Assembly: GCA_025359445.1 (NCBI GenBank)
Contig: JANYGB010000021.1
Span: forward strand, 1-64,000
DNA from: Sphingomonadaceae bacterium
Lineage (GTDB): Bacteria > Pseudomonadota > Alphaproteobacteria > Sphingomonadales > Sphingomonadaceae
Direction: 5' to 3'
Length of the DNA stretch: 64,000 nt
Made by a program: the position numbers and the translations under genes. This document shows, in pieces, positions 9,993 through 19,865 of this stretch. The notes under the pieces were generated by a model. That model had not been told where the DNA came from, searched no databases, and was given only the letters and a program-made list of their open reading frames with translations. Each line of letters opens with the position of its first letter. Positions within the stretch are counted from its first letter, which is position 1.

Positions 9993-11152
9993 AGCGCCCC
10001 CGCCGCCGCCGCTGCGCTAGCCCAGGCCCACTGGAAATTGTACCCGCCGAGCCAGCCGGTGACATCGACCGCCTCGCCGATCGCATAGAGCCCCGGCACG
10101 CGCCGTGCCTCCATCGTCTGCGAAGATAGCTCGGCAGTGCTGATCCCGCCGGCAGTGACTTCGGCCTTGGCAAAGCCTTCGCTGCCGTTGGGGTTGAACA
10201 GCCAGTTGCGCAGCGCCGCGTCGGCGGTGTTAAGCGCCTTGTCGCCATACTGGCCCAGCTCGCCGTCCACCGCCAGCCGCTCAGCCAGCACCGTGGCCAG
10301 CCGCTTCGACAGCGTTTCGGCCAGCAGCTTGCGCACCAGTTTGCGCGGTGCTGCGCGCTTGGCGGCACTCAGCCAGCCAGCATCATGCCCGGGCAGGAAA
10401 TCGATCCCGACCGGCTCACCTCGCCGCCAATAGCTGGAGACTTGCAGGATCGCCGGGCCGGACAGGCCGCGATGGGTGAACAGTGCCGCTTCGGCGAACG
10501 CCGCCTTGCCGCACTTTGCCACCACCGGCGCGGAGACCCCCGACAATTCGTGGAACAGCACTTCATCGCCGCCCAAGGTCAGCGGTACCAGCGCGGGGCG
10601 CGGCTCGACCACCTTCAGCCCAAACTGGCGCGCCAGATCATAAGCCAGCCCGCTTGCACCGAGCTTGGGAATTGACGGCCCCCCGGTGGCGATGACCAGC
10701 GCTGGCGCGCTCGCTCCGGCGACATGGAAGGCGCCGTCGCGGTGCTCGACCGGCCCGATGTCCTCGCCAAATTGCAGCGTCACCCCGCCCTTGGCGCACT
10801 CGGCCAGCAGAAGATCGACCACCTGCCGCGCCGAACCGTCGCAGAACAGCTGACCGAGTGTCTTTTCGTGCCACGCAATCGCGTGAGCGTCGATCAACGC
10901 AACGAAATCCTGCGGGGTAAACCGGCTCAGCGCCGACTTGGCGAAGTGCGGATTGGCCGAAAGGAACCGCTCGGGCGCAGTGTGGCGGTTGGTGAAATTG
11001 CACCGTCCGCCGCCCGAAATCAGGATCTTGCGGCCCGGCTCATCGTTGTGATCGAGCAGCAACACGCGTTTGCCGCGCTGCCCGGCGAGCGCTGCACAGA
11101 ACAGTCCAGCCGCGCCCGCACCCAGCACGATAGCGTCGTACGGCACGCTCAT
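9989..11152 (-). CDS. HI0933/YhiN-family FAD-dependent oxidoreductase
   Basis: This 387-residue flavoprotein begins with a Rossmann FAD-binding motif ([16 protein letters not shown], residues 8-23). It is followed by the family motif [14 protein letters not shown] near residues 42-55. The C-terminus ends in a second FAD contact region, [21 protein letters not shown]. These features define the HI0933/YhiN group (BaiN-like), whose natural substrates are mostly unknown. Its start overlaps the stop of the upstream FAD protein (ATGA at 11149), so both are one operon. Full length for the family. Confidence 0.88.
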   Translation of the reverse strand: MSVPYDAIVLGAGAAGLFCAALAGQRGKRVLLLDHNDEPGRKILISGGGRCNFTNRHTAPERFLSANPHFAKSALSRFTPQDFVALIDAHAIAWHEKTLGQLFCDGSARQVVDLLLAECAKGGVTLQFGEDIGPVEHRDGAFHVAGASAPALVIATGGPSIPKLGASGLAYDLARQFGLKVVEPRPALVPLTLGGDEVLFHELSGVSAPVVAKCGKAAFAEAALFTHRGLSGPAILQVSSYWRRGEPVGIDFLPGHDAGWLSAAKRAAPRKLVRKLLAETLSKRLATVLAERLAVDGELGQYGDKALNTADAALRNWLFNPNGSEGFAKAEVTAGGISTAELSSQTMEARRVPGLYAIGEAVDVTGWLGGYNFQWAWASAAAAAGAL

Positions 11153-12756
11153 CCTGCCACCATATCGCGCGCAAGGGCTTCGGCGACCTTGATCCCGTCA
11201 ACCGCCGCCGAAAGGATCCCGCCGGCGTAGCCCGCGCCTTCGCCCGCCGGATAGAGCCCGGGCGTGTTTAGGCTCTGGCAATCCGCCCCGCGGGTAATCC
11301 GCACCGGCGAGGAGGTACGCGTTTCGACTCCGGTCATCACCACATCGGGATGGTCGTAGCCAGCCATCTGCCGCCCGAACACCGGGAGCGCTTCGCGGAT
11401 CGCGTCGGTCACGAAGGCGGGCAGGCATTCGGATAAGTTGGTCGGCTTGACCCCGGGCTGGTAGCTCGGTTCGATGTTGCCGAAGGCGCTTGATGCGCGG
11501 CCCTTCACGAAATCCCCCACCGATTGCCCCGGCGCATGGTAATTGCTCCCGCCCGAAACATAAGCCAGCGCCTCCAGTTCGCGCTGCAAGGCGACGCCCG
11601 CCAGCGGGTGCCCGGGGAAATCGCGCTCGGGCGAAATATCTACCACCAGCCCTGAGTTGGCGTTGAATTCGGCGCGGGAATACTGGCTCATTCCGTTGGT
11701 GACCACCCGGCCCTCTTCCGAAGTCGCAGCGACCACGCGCCCGCCCGGGCACATGCAGAACGAGTAGACCGAGCGGCCGTTGCTGGCCTTGTGCGCCAAG
11801 GCATAGCTCGCCGGACCGAGCAGCGGGTTGCCCGCTTCTGCGCCGTAGCGCGCGCGGTCGATCCAGCCTTGCGGATGCTCGATCCGCACCCCGATCGCGA
11901 ACGGCTTGGCCTCGATATGGACGCCCGCCTCGTACAATGCCTCAAACGTGTCGCGCGCCGAATGCCCGACCGCCAGCACCACTTGGCTCGCCGCAAGCCG
12001 CTCGCCGGTTGAAAGGTGCAGCGCGGTGATCTTGCCGTCCGCGCGCTCGAACCCATCGACCCGCGTGCCGAACCGGTATTCGCCCCCCAGCGCTTCGATC
12101 GTTTCGCGCAGGCTGATCACCATTGTCACCAGCCGGAACGTGCCGACGTGCGGGTGCGCCTCGGTCAGGATTTCGGGCGGTGCGCCCGCCTTGACGAACT
12201 CGGTCAGGACCTTGCGGCCCAGGTGGCGCGGGTCCTTGATCCGCGAATAGAGTTTGCCGTCGGAAAAGGTCCCCGCCCCGCCCTCGCCGAACTGGGCGTT
12301 GCTTTCGGGTTCCAGCACCCCGCGCCGCCACAGCGCCCAGGTGTCTTTGGTGCGCTCGCGCACCGCCTTGCCGCGCTCGATGATGATCGGCTTGAACCCC
12401 ATCTGCGCCAGCACCAGCGCGGCGAGCAACCCGCATGGCCCCGCGCCGATCACCACTGGGCGCGTCCCCGCCCAACCGGCGGGTGCCATGACCGGCGGGC
12501 GGTAAGCGGTATCGGGGGTGGCCCGGACGTGCGGATCATCTCCCAGCCGCGCCACAACCGCAGCTTCGTCAGCCAGTTCGACATCGAATGAATAGACCAG
12601 CTTGATCGCGCCGCGCTTGCGCGCATCATTGCCGCGCCGCACCAACCGGTGGCGCAGCACCGCACCCTCATGCACCCCCAGCCGCGCCGCAATTGCAGGC
12701 AGCACCGCTTCGGGCGGATGGTCGAGCGGCAGGGCAAGGTCGGACAGGCGCAGCAT
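11149..12756 (-). CDS. FAD-dependent dehydrogenase, COG2509 type
   Basis: A 535-residue flavoprotein. Residues 1-90 form a small N-terminal domain (LRLSDLALPLDHPPEAVLPA, then RLVRRGNDARKRGAIKLVYS). A Rossmann motif VVIGAGPCGLLAALVLAQMG follows near residue 105, with conserved NAQFGEGGAGTFSDGKLYSR and a C-terminal YPAGEGAGYAGGI. This matches the uncharacterised COG2509 dehydrogenases found next to HI0933-type proteins in many bacteria. The ATG at 12756 begins the conserved N-terminus; the frame stays open upstream to 13020 inside ligD, but that extension is Arg/Pro-rich and not plausible. It overlaps the next gene by 4 bases. Confidence 0.85.
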   Translation of the reverse strand: MLRLSDLALPLDHPPEAVLPAIAARLGVHEGAVLRHRLVRRGNDARKRGAIKLVYSFDVELADEAAVVARLGDDPHVRATPDTAYRPPVMAPAGWAGTRPVVIGAGPCGLLAALVLAQMGFKPIIIERGKAVRERTKDTWALWRRGVLEPESNAQFGEGGAGTFSDGKLYSRIKDPRHLGRKVLTEFVKAGAPPEILTEAHPHVGTFRLVTMVISLRETIEALGGEYRFGTRVDGFERADGKITALHLSTGERLAASQVVLAVGHSARDTFEALYEAGVHIEAKPFAIGVRIEHPQGWIDRARYGAEAGNPLLGPASYALAHKASNGRSVYSFCMCPGGRVVAATSEEGRVVTNGMSQYSRAEFNANSGLVVDISPERDFPGHPLAGVALQRELEALAYVSGGSNYHAPGQSVGDFVKGRASSAFGNIEPSYQPGVKPTNLSECLPAFVTDAIREALPVFGRQMAGYDHPDVVMTGVETRTSSPVRITRGADCQSLNTPGLYPAGEGAGYAGGILSAAVDGIKVAEALARDMVAG

Positions 12757-12800
12757 GGTGAAGCGCCCATAGGCGCAGGGCTGACCGGATGGAAGCCGCG

Positions 12801-15317
12801 CTAGAGTTCGGGCAGCGTCTGGTCCGCGAAACCCCACCCGGCGAGCGCCTTGTCGCGGCTGCGCTCGATCAGCTTGTCGGCATCGCCGATCGCAAACGGA
12901 TGCGCATTCTTCGTTGCCGCCAGATCGTCCCACGGTATTGGCACCGCCACCGGGGCGCCTTCGCGGGCGCGGGCCGAATAGGGGAGGACGGCGGTGCTGC
13001 CGCGCTGGTTGCGCAGCCAATCGATAAAAATCCGCCCCTGCCGCTTGGCCTTGCTCATGGTTGCGACGAAGCGGTCGGGCTCAGCCTGTGACAATGCCTC
13101 GGCAAAGCGGCGCGCGAAATCCTTGTGCACTTCCCACGAATGGCCGGGACGGAGCGGCACGATCACGTGGACGCCCTTGCCCCCTGAAAGCAGCGCGAAG
13201 CTGACCAGGCCAAGGTCGGACAAGGTATCGCGGATATGCTTGGCTGCGCCAACAACGTCTTTGAAATCAAGCGCTTCATCGGGATCGAGATCGAAGATCA
13301 TCCGGTCAGGCGCTTCGATTGCGTCGCTGCGGCATTCCCACGCGTGGAATTCGATGGTGCCCATCTGGACGCAGGCGAGCAGCCCGGCGGCCTCGGTGAC
13401 GTAGAGATAGTCCTCGCTCCCGCCGTCCTTATCGCGGATCGGCACGTGCTTCACCGCCGCGCCGAACGAGCCGCTGTCATGCTTCTGGAAAAAGCACTGT
13501 TTGGCCCGGCCTTGCGGGCAGCGCACCAGGCTGAGCGGGCGCTGGCCCGCATAAGGCAGCATCAGCGGCGCAACAGCGGCGTAGTAGGCCGCGAGATCGC
13601 CTTTGGTTTGCCCGCTTTCGGGGAAGATCACGCGGGTTGGGTTGGTGATCTTGACCCCGGTATCCTCAATCGGAGCCGTCTCGGCGCGTTCGGGAGCCAC
13701 ATCGGCGGCCTTCTTGTCACCGCGCAGGCCGAGAAAACTGCCATGGCGCACCGATCCTTCCGCTGTGAATTCGGCGAAGGCGACCTCGGTGACCAGTTCG
13801 GGGTGCAACCAGGTGACCCCGCGCGAGTCCTCTTTGCTGACTTCGAGCGCGGGCTTGTCGGTCGTCAGCTTCGCCATCCGCTGGGCGAGGTCGGCCATGG
13901 TGTCCTGCCCGAACCCGGTCCCGACGTTGCCTTTGTAGACCAGCTTGCCGCTTTCATGCTGCGCGAGCAGCAGCGAAGCGAACGGCCGCGCCTTGCTGGC
14001 CGATTTCTTCCATCCGGCGATCACGAATTCCTGCCGGAGCGTGCATTTGACCTTGACCCAGTCCTTGCTCCGGGCGGAGCGATACGGCGCGTCGATCCGC
14101 TTCGAGATGATCCCCTCCTGCCCCGCCGCGCACATGCCCTTGAACAGCGCCTCGCCCGCGCCGATCACGTGATCGGCCACATGGACCGGATCGGACGAAC
14201 TGTGCAGCAACGCCTCGAGCCGTTCCTTGCGCTCGACATTGGCGAGGCCGGTCAGGTCCTCACCGTCCAGTTCGAGCAAATCAAAGGCATGGAATTCCAG
14301 TTTGTCGCCCGGTCCTTGCGAACCGTGGCCACGCTTGAGCACGCTTTGCAGCTGCGAGAAATCGGGATTGCCCGCCGCATCCGGCGCGATAATCTCGCCG
14401 TCGATCAGACAGCTTGGCAAATCGAGCGCGACCAAAGCCGCAACCAGCGGGCGGAACTTGTCGGTCCAGTCCTTGCCGCCGCGCGTCCACACCGTCACGT
14501 CGCTGCCCTTGGCTGCAATCAGCGCGCGGTATCCGTCAAACTTGATCTCGTGCATCCAGCCATTCCCGGCCGGCACTGCATCGACCAGCGTGGCGAGCTG
14601 CGGGCTGCGGAAGTTGGGCTTTGCAGCAGCCTTGGCCTTGCGCTTCGCCTTGGGCGCTGCGGCCGCGTTGTGCTGGGCCGCGCTGGTCATCTCGGCGGCA
14701 AAGGCCTTGCCTTTTTTCCCCGCGAGCGAATGGCTCCCGCCCGCATCCGCCGCAATCTCGGCCATCGAGCGCCCGGTCAGCACGCTGGTCAGTTCGCGCT
14801 CGACCAGCGGATCGCCCTCCGCCTCATGGCCGTCGGCGATCTTGCGCAGCAGCCAGTTCTCGCGCTTTTCATTGCCGCGCGGTTTCAAGCGGATCAGCAG
14901 CCACTCACCCTTCATCCGCTCCCCATCAAGGGTGAAATGCAGGTGGCCCTGGTCGATATCCTTCCAGCTCTTGCCCGGCACCGGGGCCCAGGTGCCGCGA
15001 TCCCACAGCATCACCGTACCGCCGCCGTATTCGCCCTTGGGGATCGATCCTTCGAATTCCGCATAAGCCAGCGGGTGGTCTTCGGTGCGCACCGCGAGCC
15101 GCTTGATCGCCGGATCGGGCGACGGGCCTTTGGTCACCGCCCAGCTTTTCAGCACCCCGTCGGCTTCGATCCGGAAATCCCAGTGCAGCCGCGTCGCATC
15201 ATGCTTCTGCACGATGAAGCGGTTGCCGCTGGCCGAATGCTCGACCTTCCCCGCCGGCTCTGCGGTCAGCTTGAAATCGCGCTTGGCGTTGTAGGTGGAC
15301 AGGCTCGACTTGGCCAT
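12801..15317 (-). CDS. ligD: Multifunctional ATP-dependent DNA ligase D
   Basis: LigD repairs double-strand breaks together with Ku by non-homologous end joining. The 838-residue protein has the PE-LIG-POL order. The 3'-phosphoesterase domain covers about 30-160 (His45 and Asp47 in HWDFRIE, His81 in EDHPLAY). A Lys/Ala-rich linker spans about 205-235. The ligase domain has adenylated Lys259 in the KxDG motif (IKFDGYRALIA). The archaeo-eukaryotic primase-type polymerase domain spans about 540-838, with the metal-binding IFDLDPD near residue 675. All key motifs are present. It begins one base after the ku stop, so ku-ligD is an operon with ku first. Confidence 0.96.
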   Translation of the reverse strand: MAKSSLSTYNAKRDFKLTAEPAGKVEHSASGNRFIVQKHDATRLHWDFRIEADGVLKSWAVTKGPSPDPAIKRLAVRTEDHPLAYAEFEGSIPKGEYGGGTVMLWDRGTWAPVPGKSWKDIDQGHLHFTLDGERMKGEWLLIRLKPRGNEKRENWLLRKIADGHEAEGDPLVERELTSVLTGRSMAEIAADAGGSHSLAGKKGKAFAAEMTSAAQHNAAAAPKAKRKAKAAAKPNFRSPQLATLVDAVPAGNGWMHEIKFDGYRALIAAKGSDVTVWTRGGKDWTDKFRPLVAALVALDLPSCLIDGEIIAPDAAGNPDFSQLQSVLKRGHGSQGPGDKLEFHAFDLLELDGEDLTGLANVERKERLEALLHSSSDPVHVADHVIGAGEALFKGMCAAGQEGIISKRIDAPYRSARSKDWVKVKCTLRQEFVIAGWKKSASKARPFASLLLAQHESGKLVYKGNVGTGFGQDTMADLAQRMAKLTTDKPALEVSKEDSRGVTWLHPELVTEVAFAEFTAEGSVRHGSFLGLRGDKKAADVAPERAETAPIEDTGVKITNPTRVIFPESGQTKGDLAAYYAAVAPLMLPYAGQRPLSLVRCPQGRAKQCFFQKHDSGSFGAAVKHVPIRDKDGGSEDYLYVTEAAGLLACVQMGTIEFHAWECRSDAIEAPDRMIFDLDPDEALDFKDVVGAAKHIRDTLSDLGLVSFALLSGGKGVHVIVPLRPGHSWEVHKDFARRFAEALSQAEPDRFVATMSKAKRQGRIFIDWLRNQRGSTAVLPYSARAREGAPVAVPIPWDDLAATKNAHPFAIGDADKLIERSRDKALAGWGFADQTLPEL

Positions 15318-15318
15318 A

Positions 15319-16167
15319 TCAGGCTCGTTTACGCGCAGGTTTTTTGGCGGGCGGCTTCTTGGCCGGAGCAGAACCAGTCTCGCCGACCGACTTCTTCAGC
15401 GCCGCCATCAAATCGATCACATTGCTGCCCGAACGCGCCGCCGGTTCCTCCGTATCCTCAAGGATCGCCTTCTTGCTGTTCGATTTGGCCTTGCGGTCGA
15501 TCAGCTTGCGCAGCGCATCGGCATAGCGGTCATGGAACGCGGCTGGATCGAACGGCGCGCTGCGCTGCTCGATCAGCGTGGCGGCCAGATCGAGCAAGTC
15601 GGCGCACGGCTTTTCCCCGCTCACCTCGGTAAAGAACGACTGCCCTTTGCGCACCTCGTCGGCATAACGCAGTGTTTCCAGCAGCAGCCCTTTGCCGCAG
15701 GGTTTCAGCGCAACCAGCTTTTCCGAGCCGCGGATCGACAGCTGCCCCAGGCCGATCTTGCCCGCCTTGCGCAGCGCCTCGCGCAGCACCACGAAGGCCT
15801 CTTCGGCCAAGTCGTCAGCCGGGGCGACGTAATAGGGTTTCTCGAAATAGAGCGGGTCGATCTCGTCCGCGCCAACGAACTGCACCAGCTCGAGCGTCTT
15901 CTTGCTCTCGATCTTGACCGCGTCGATCTCGCGGTCCTCCAACAGCACGAAGTTACCCTTCGAGACCTCGTAGCCCGAGATGATATCGTCCTTGTCGACC
16001 GGCCCGACCCCGTCGGCGACTTTCTCGTACGAAATCGGTTTGCCGCTCGGTTCATGGATCTGCCGGAATGCAATCTTTGCGCCCGATCGCGTCGCAGCGT
16101 AAATCTCAACCGGTATCGAAACCAGCGCGAGCCTGATCTGTCCCTGCCAATACGCCCGTGCTGCCAT
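15319..16167 (-). CDS. ku: Non-homologous end-joining protein Ku
   Basis: This 282-residue Ku homodimer subunit binds broken DNA ends and recruits LigD. The N-terminus MAARAYWQGQIRLALVSIPVE is a typical Ku opening, followed by IAFRQIHEPSGKPISYEKV and the core stretch GNFVLLEDREID. The C-terminal tail is Lys/Ala/Pro-rich (PAKKPPAKKPARKRA), as in many bacterial Ku proteins, and may bind DNA without ends. It is followed one base later by ligD. The divergent neighbour at 16318 is a small secreted protein, so the promoter lies within 16168-16317. Confidence 0.96.
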   Translation of the reverse strand: MAARAYWQGQIRLALVSIPVEIYAATRSGAKIAFRQIHEPSGKPISYEKVADGVGPVDKDDIISGYEVSKGNFVLLEDREIDAVKIESKKTLELVQFVGADEIDPLYFEKPYYVAPADDLAEEAFVVLREALRKAGKIGLGQLSIRGSEKLVALKPCGKGLLLETLRYADEVRKGQSFFTEVSGEKPCADLLDLAATLIEQRSAPFDPAAFHDRYADALRKLIDRKAKSNSKKAILEDTEEPAARSGSNVIDLMAALKKSVGETGSAPAKKPPAKKPARKRA

Positions 16168-16317
16168 GCGTTATCTCCTGCGCGGGAGAAACGAAAGCCG
16201 GGGAATTCGGTTGCAATCGACCGTGCCGGTTGCCGTGCCGCACAACACGGGTTGCGGCAAACTCGCCAATGGTGCCATTCATCGCCCGGTCATTCCAATC
16301 ACTTATGGGTAATTCAC

Positions 16318-16584
16318 ATGATCACCGCATCGCACTTGCGCGCCATTGGCTGCGCCACGCTCCTGGCCTTTGCCGGGAATTTCGGGACCGCGCAGGCGGC
16401 TGAGGACCTTGGCAAGAAGGCCTGCGCGCAAGAGGCCAAGCGGCTCTGCGCGCAAGAAATGCGCAGCTTCAGTCGGCGCAAGGTAGAGGCCTGCATGATC
16501 ACCAAGATCGATCAGACTTCACCGGTGTGTCATGCGGCAATGCTTCGCATCAAGGGTGAGCGCGAGGCAATCAAACCAAAGTAA
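16318..16584 (+). CDS. Small secreted cysteine-rich protein (GLG1-repeat-like)
   Basis: This 88-residue protein starts with a signal peptide ending near residue 28 (LLAFAGNFGTAQA). The mature part has four cysteines, Cys36, Cys44, Cys59 and Cys71, in a C-x7-C-x14-C-x11-C pattern with the ending SPVCHAAM. That spacing resembles the cysteine-rich GLG1 repeat found in small periplasmic proteins; function is unknown. The four cysteines likely form two disulfides in the periplasm. It is transcribed away from ku and converges with the ICMT-like gene. The family resemblance is by cysteine spacing and is moderate. Confidence 0.65.
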   Translation: MITASHLRAIGCATLLAFAGNFGTAQAAEDLGKKACAQEAKRLCAQEMRSFSRRKVEACMITKIDQTSPVCHAAMLRIKGEREAIKPK

Positions 16585-16590
16585 GGATTA

Positions 16591-17103
16591 CTAGCTGAAA
16601 TCCTTCGGCGGACTGGTCGTCCCATATAACACTTTGCCTTCGGCCCCGATCCGAACCCACAGCATTGCGGCGTTAAGCAGCGTGAACAGGACCGCAAGCC
16701 AGGTCAGCCCGAACACCAACGGCAAGACCGCGATTTCGCCGATCACCACGCAATAATTGGGATGGCGGAGGAACCGGAACGGCCCGCCTTCAATCAGCGG
16801 TGCACCCGGCAGAACGATAATTCGCGTGGTCCAACGCCGCCCCAAGGTAGCCAGCACCCAGATTCGCAGCGCTTGGAGCAGGATGAACACGCCCAGCAAG
16901 GGCAGGTTGACCGCGCGGCCTCCGACCGCCAGCCACAATGCCGCCAGCCAAGAGGCGTGCAGCGCGACCATGATCGGGTAGTGGTTCCGCCCGATCTCGA
17001 TCGCGCCTTGCGCGCGCAGATGCCGGGTGTTGCTGGACGCAATCACCAATTCGCCCAGTCGCTGCAGGGTGACCAGCGCCATGATCAGATACGGCAGGCT
17101 CAT
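16591..17103 (-). CDS. ICMT-family (isoprenylcysteine carboxyl methyltransferase-like) membrane methyltransferase
   Basis: This 170-residue integral membrane protein has the conserved SAM-binding stretch GGPFRFLRHPNYCVVIGE near residues 110-127. Segments such as YLIMALVTLQRL, ALHASWLAALWLAV and LPLLGVFILLQAL span the membrane. Proteins of this type next to type III polyketide synthases (for example BpsB in Bacillus) methylate alkylpyrone or alkylresorcinol products. The ATG at 17103 overlaps the stop of the polyketide synthase (ATGA), so the two are co-translated. By neighbour logic it methylates the polyketide made by that enzyme. The product is not known from sequence. Confidence 0.85.
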   Translation of the reverse strand: MSLPYLIMALVTLQRLGELVIASSNTRHLRAQGAIEIGRNHYPIMVALHASWLAALWLAVGGRAVNLPLLGVFILLQALRIWVLATLGRRWTTRIIVLPGAPLIEGGPFRFLRHPNYCVVIGEIAVLPLVFGLTWLAVLFTLLNAAMLWVRIGAEGKVLYGTTSPPKDFS

Positions 17104-18146
17104 GCAGCCAGCCGCAAGGTTACGGTGCTGGCCGTAAAACCTGGACCCAAGGCGGTGAGCACCGAGAGCGGCGGCATCCCTTGCGCGCGCACCCGGTCCA
17201 GCACGAACAGCGCGGTGGGCGCCGACATATTGCCATGAAGCCGCAGCACCTCGCGTTCGTGATCGAGCGAACCCTGTTCCACGCTGAGCGCCAACTCCAT
17301 CGCATCGACCACTTTCGCTCCGCCAGGGTGGCAAATAAACCGGTCGACGTCACCGATCTGCAATCCCTGCGGCGCGAGCATCTGGGTCATCGCTTCGGCC
17401 ATGTTGCGCCGGGCGAACGCCGGTATTGCGCGGTTAAGCACGACACCGAGCCCGCTGGGCTCCATCTGCCAACCCATGATATCCAGCGTTTCGGGCCAAG
17501 TCTTTTCAGCGCTGCCAGTGATCTGAACAAAGCCTTCATCGCCAACCCGGACCACACAAGCGGCCGCACCGTCGCCAAACAGTGCGGTAGAAATAATGTC
17601 AGCCTTGCCGACGCCTTCGGTCCGCAAGGCCAGGCTGCAAAGCTCAACGGTGACGAACAGGACTGTCGAGCCCGGCGTAGCGCTTGCCAGTTTCGCCGCC
17701 AGGGCCAAGCCGGACACTCCGCCAGCGCAACCAAGGCCGAAAACGGGCACCCGAACCACGTCGGTGCGAAAGCCCATCCGGCCCATTGCGCGCGCTTCAA
17801 GGCTGGGTGTGGCGATGCCGGTTGAAGACACGGTCACGATAGTATCGACTTGCTCAGCGGTTAACCCGGCTTCAGCCAATGCCGCTTCGGCTGCTGTAAC
17901 GAACAGGTCCAGCGCAACCTCGAGATAAACTGTGGTTCGCTCGGTAAAATCGCGCGGCGACTGATACCATTCGACCGGACGTGCAAGCTGGCGGAAAGCG
18001 ATCCCAGCATTGGCGTAAACCGCGCTCAGCCGGCCGAAATCGCCAAGCTGGCCGCCCAGCAATTCGCGGGCGACCGCAAGCGCCGTGTCCTGCGACAGAA
18101 TGTGCGGAGGAGTGGTTGTAGCCACCGAGAGTAAGGTCACAGACAT
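17100..18146 (-). CDS. Type III polyketide synthase (chalcone/stilbene synthase family)
   Basis: This 348-residue homodimeric ketosynthase probably condenses a fatty acyl or other starter CoA with malonyl-CoA into pyrones or resorcinols. The catalytic triad is present: Cys140 in VFGLGCAGG, His273 in RFICHPGG and Asn306 in LHGNMSAPT. Length is normal for bacterial members. The ATG at 18146 starts SVTLLSVATTTPPH, where family homology begins; a longer frame to 18290 is unlikely. It is coupled to an ICMT-like methyltransferase downstream and divergent from an MFS transporter. Together they form a small biosynthesis and export cluster. The starter unit cannot be read from sequence. Confidence 0.92.
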   Translation of the reverse strand: MSVTLLSVATTTPPHILSQDTALAVARELLGGQLGDFGRLSAVYANAGIAFRQLARPVEWYQSPRDFTERTTVYLEVALDLFVTAAEAALAEAGLTAEQVDTIVTVSSTGIATPSLEARAMGRMGFRTDVVRVPVFGLGCAGGVSGLALAAKLASATPGSTVLFVTVELCSLALRTEGVGKADIISTALFGDGAAACVVRVGDEGFVQITGSAEKTWPETLDIMGWQMEPSGLGVVLNRAIPAFARRNMAEAMTQMLAPQGLQIGDVDRFICHPGGAKVVDAMELALSVEQGSLDHEREVLRLHGNMSAPTALFVLDRVRAQGMPPLSVLTALGPGFTASTVTLRLAA

Positions 18147-18317
18147 GGGAAATCGGTCATTTCGGTTTACCGGCTGACCGGTGATTGCGCGTTGCAGTAA
18201 AAACGATCCGCTATCATATGCGTTCCAGCGCATGAGCAACCGATGAACCGCGCAGCCGTTTACTGTGAACCGCGTTGCGGTGCGGGCCATTCAGCAAGGC
18301 ATTGGAAAATTCAACGG

Positions 18318-19865
18318 ATGGATGATGACACCGCGGCATCCGGCAGCAGTCTGCGCACCTGGAGCGGGTTTGTCATCATGTGCCTGGGCATGTTCATGGC
18401 AATTCTGGACATCCAGATCGTCGCCACCTCGTTGCCCACTATCCAGCACGCGCTGGGAATCGCGCCGGATCAGATGGTGTGGATTCAAACTGCCTATCTC
18501 ACTGCCGAAATCGTAGCGATCCCGCTAACCGGATTTCTAACTGCGCGGCTGGGGATGCGCTGGTTGTTCGTCGGTGCCGTTACGCTGTTCACCATCGCAT
18601 CGGCGGGGTGCGGCCAGAGCCAGAATTTTGAGACACTAGTGGCATGGCGGATCATCCAGGGGTTTGCCGGGGGAACCTTGATACCGACGGTATTTTCGGC
18701 AGTGTTCCTGATGTTTCCGCAGCGTTCGCAGGGACTGGCGACGACCGTTGCCGGAGTCGCGGCGGTGCTGGCTCCAACGGTGGGGCCGATTGTCGGGGGC
18801 TGGATCACCCAGACCTGGTCGTGGCACTGGTTGTTCCGCATCAACATTGCGCCGGGCGTACTCGCGGCAGTGGGGGCGATGCTGCTGCTGCGCGGGGAAG
18901 GCACCAACCGACGGTTGCACCGCGCGTTCGATCCCGCCGCGCTGATTGCGCTGGCAGTGTCGCTCGGAACGCTTGAGATTGCGCTGAAGGATGCCCCGTC
19001 GCTAGGCTGGGGTTCGCTGCGGGTGCTCGGCCTGCTTGGCTTGTTCGCCGCCAGTGGCGTGTTCTTCGTAGCCAAGACGATGCGGTCAACTTGGCCCTTG
19101 GTGGAACTGCGCTGCTTTGCCGACCGCAATTTCACCATCGGCTGCGTGCTCAGCTTTGTGCTGGGGATCGGGCTGTTCGGATCGACTTACCTGATGCCTT
19201 TTTTCCTAGGGTTGGTCCGCGAGCATGGCTCACTGCGGATTGGCGAGATCATGTTGGCGACCGGAATCGCGCAGCTAGTCGCGGCTCCTGTCGCAGTTTT
19301 TCTCGAACGCCGCGTCGGGGCGCGAGTGCTTACCCTGGCGGGGTTCGCGCTGTTCGCCATCGGGATGGCATTGAGCGCGCGGCAAACTGCGAACACTGAC
19401 GCCGCCGATATGATGATACCGCAAATTCTGCGCGGCGCGGCGATCATGTTCTGCCTCTTGCCGCCGACCCGGATGGCGCTTGGCCGACTTGCCCCCGCGT
19501 TTGTTGCCGATGGCAGCGGGCTGTTCAACCTGATGCGCAACCTTGGCGGGGCGCTCGGCTTGGCCTTGATCGATACTGTGATTTTTACCCGCAGCGCGGT
19601 GTACACAGCCAGTATTGCCGCCCAATTGCGCGCCGGCAATATCGCCACTGCGGTCGGCATCGGCATTCCGCGTGATGCTTTCCTCGAGCAACTCGGCCAG
19701 CCGCCGGACGAGTTTACCGAGGAAATGGTCCGTCCCCTGGTGGAAAAAGCTGCCTTGGTTCATGCGATTAACGATGCGTGGATGCTGATTGGCATAATAA
19801 CAGCGCTCGCGATCGTGCTGCTGGTCTGGGTCAAGCCGGTTGACCGCGCTGTGACTCAAGATTGA
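18318..19865 (+). CDS. MFS drug/metabolite exporter, DHA2 (EmrB/QacA) family
   Basis: This is a 515-residue inner-membrane proton antiporter with about 14 predicted membrane segments. The N-terminal motif [19 protein letters not shown] is the DHA2 family signature. The region [19 protein letters not shown] carries the family's motif B arginine, and [18 protein letters not shown] carries the motif C-like glycine pattern. The ATG at 18318 is used because residues upstream are Cys/Arg-rich and not membrane-like. It is divergent from the type III PKS operon and shares the 171-bp gap with it. It may export the polyketide or protect against it; this is inferred from position. Confidence 0.88.
   Translation: MDDDTAASGSSLRTWSGFVIMCLGMFMAILDIQIVATSLPTIQHALGIAPDQMVWIQTAYLTAEIVAIPLTGFLTARLGMRWLFVGAVTLFTIASAGCGQSQNFETLVAWRIIQGFAGGTLIPTVFSAVFLMFPQRSQGLATTVAGVAAVLAPTVGPIVGGWITQTWSWHWLFRINIAPGVLAAVGAMLLLRGEGTNRRLHRAFDPAALIALAVSLGTLEIALKDAPSLGWGSLRVLGLLGLFAASGVFFVAKTMRSTWPLVELRCFADRNFTIGCVLSFVLGIGLFGSTYLMPFFLGLVREHGSLRIGEIMLATGIAQLVAAPVAVFLERRVGARVLTLAGFALFAIGMALSARQTANTDAADMMIPQILRGAAIMFCLLPPTRMALGRLAPAFVADGSGLFNLMRNLGGALGLALIDTVIFTRSAVYTASIAAQLRAGNIATAVGIGIPRDAFLEQLGQPPDEFTEEMVRPLVEKAALVHAINDAWMLIGIITALAIVLLVWVKPVDRAVTQD

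Noticed and set aside
13236..15632. Long plus-strand open frame opposite ligD and ku
   Set aside because: It is antisense to ligD, His/Arg/Gln-rich, and lacks any family motif. It is a shadow of GC-rich codon use.
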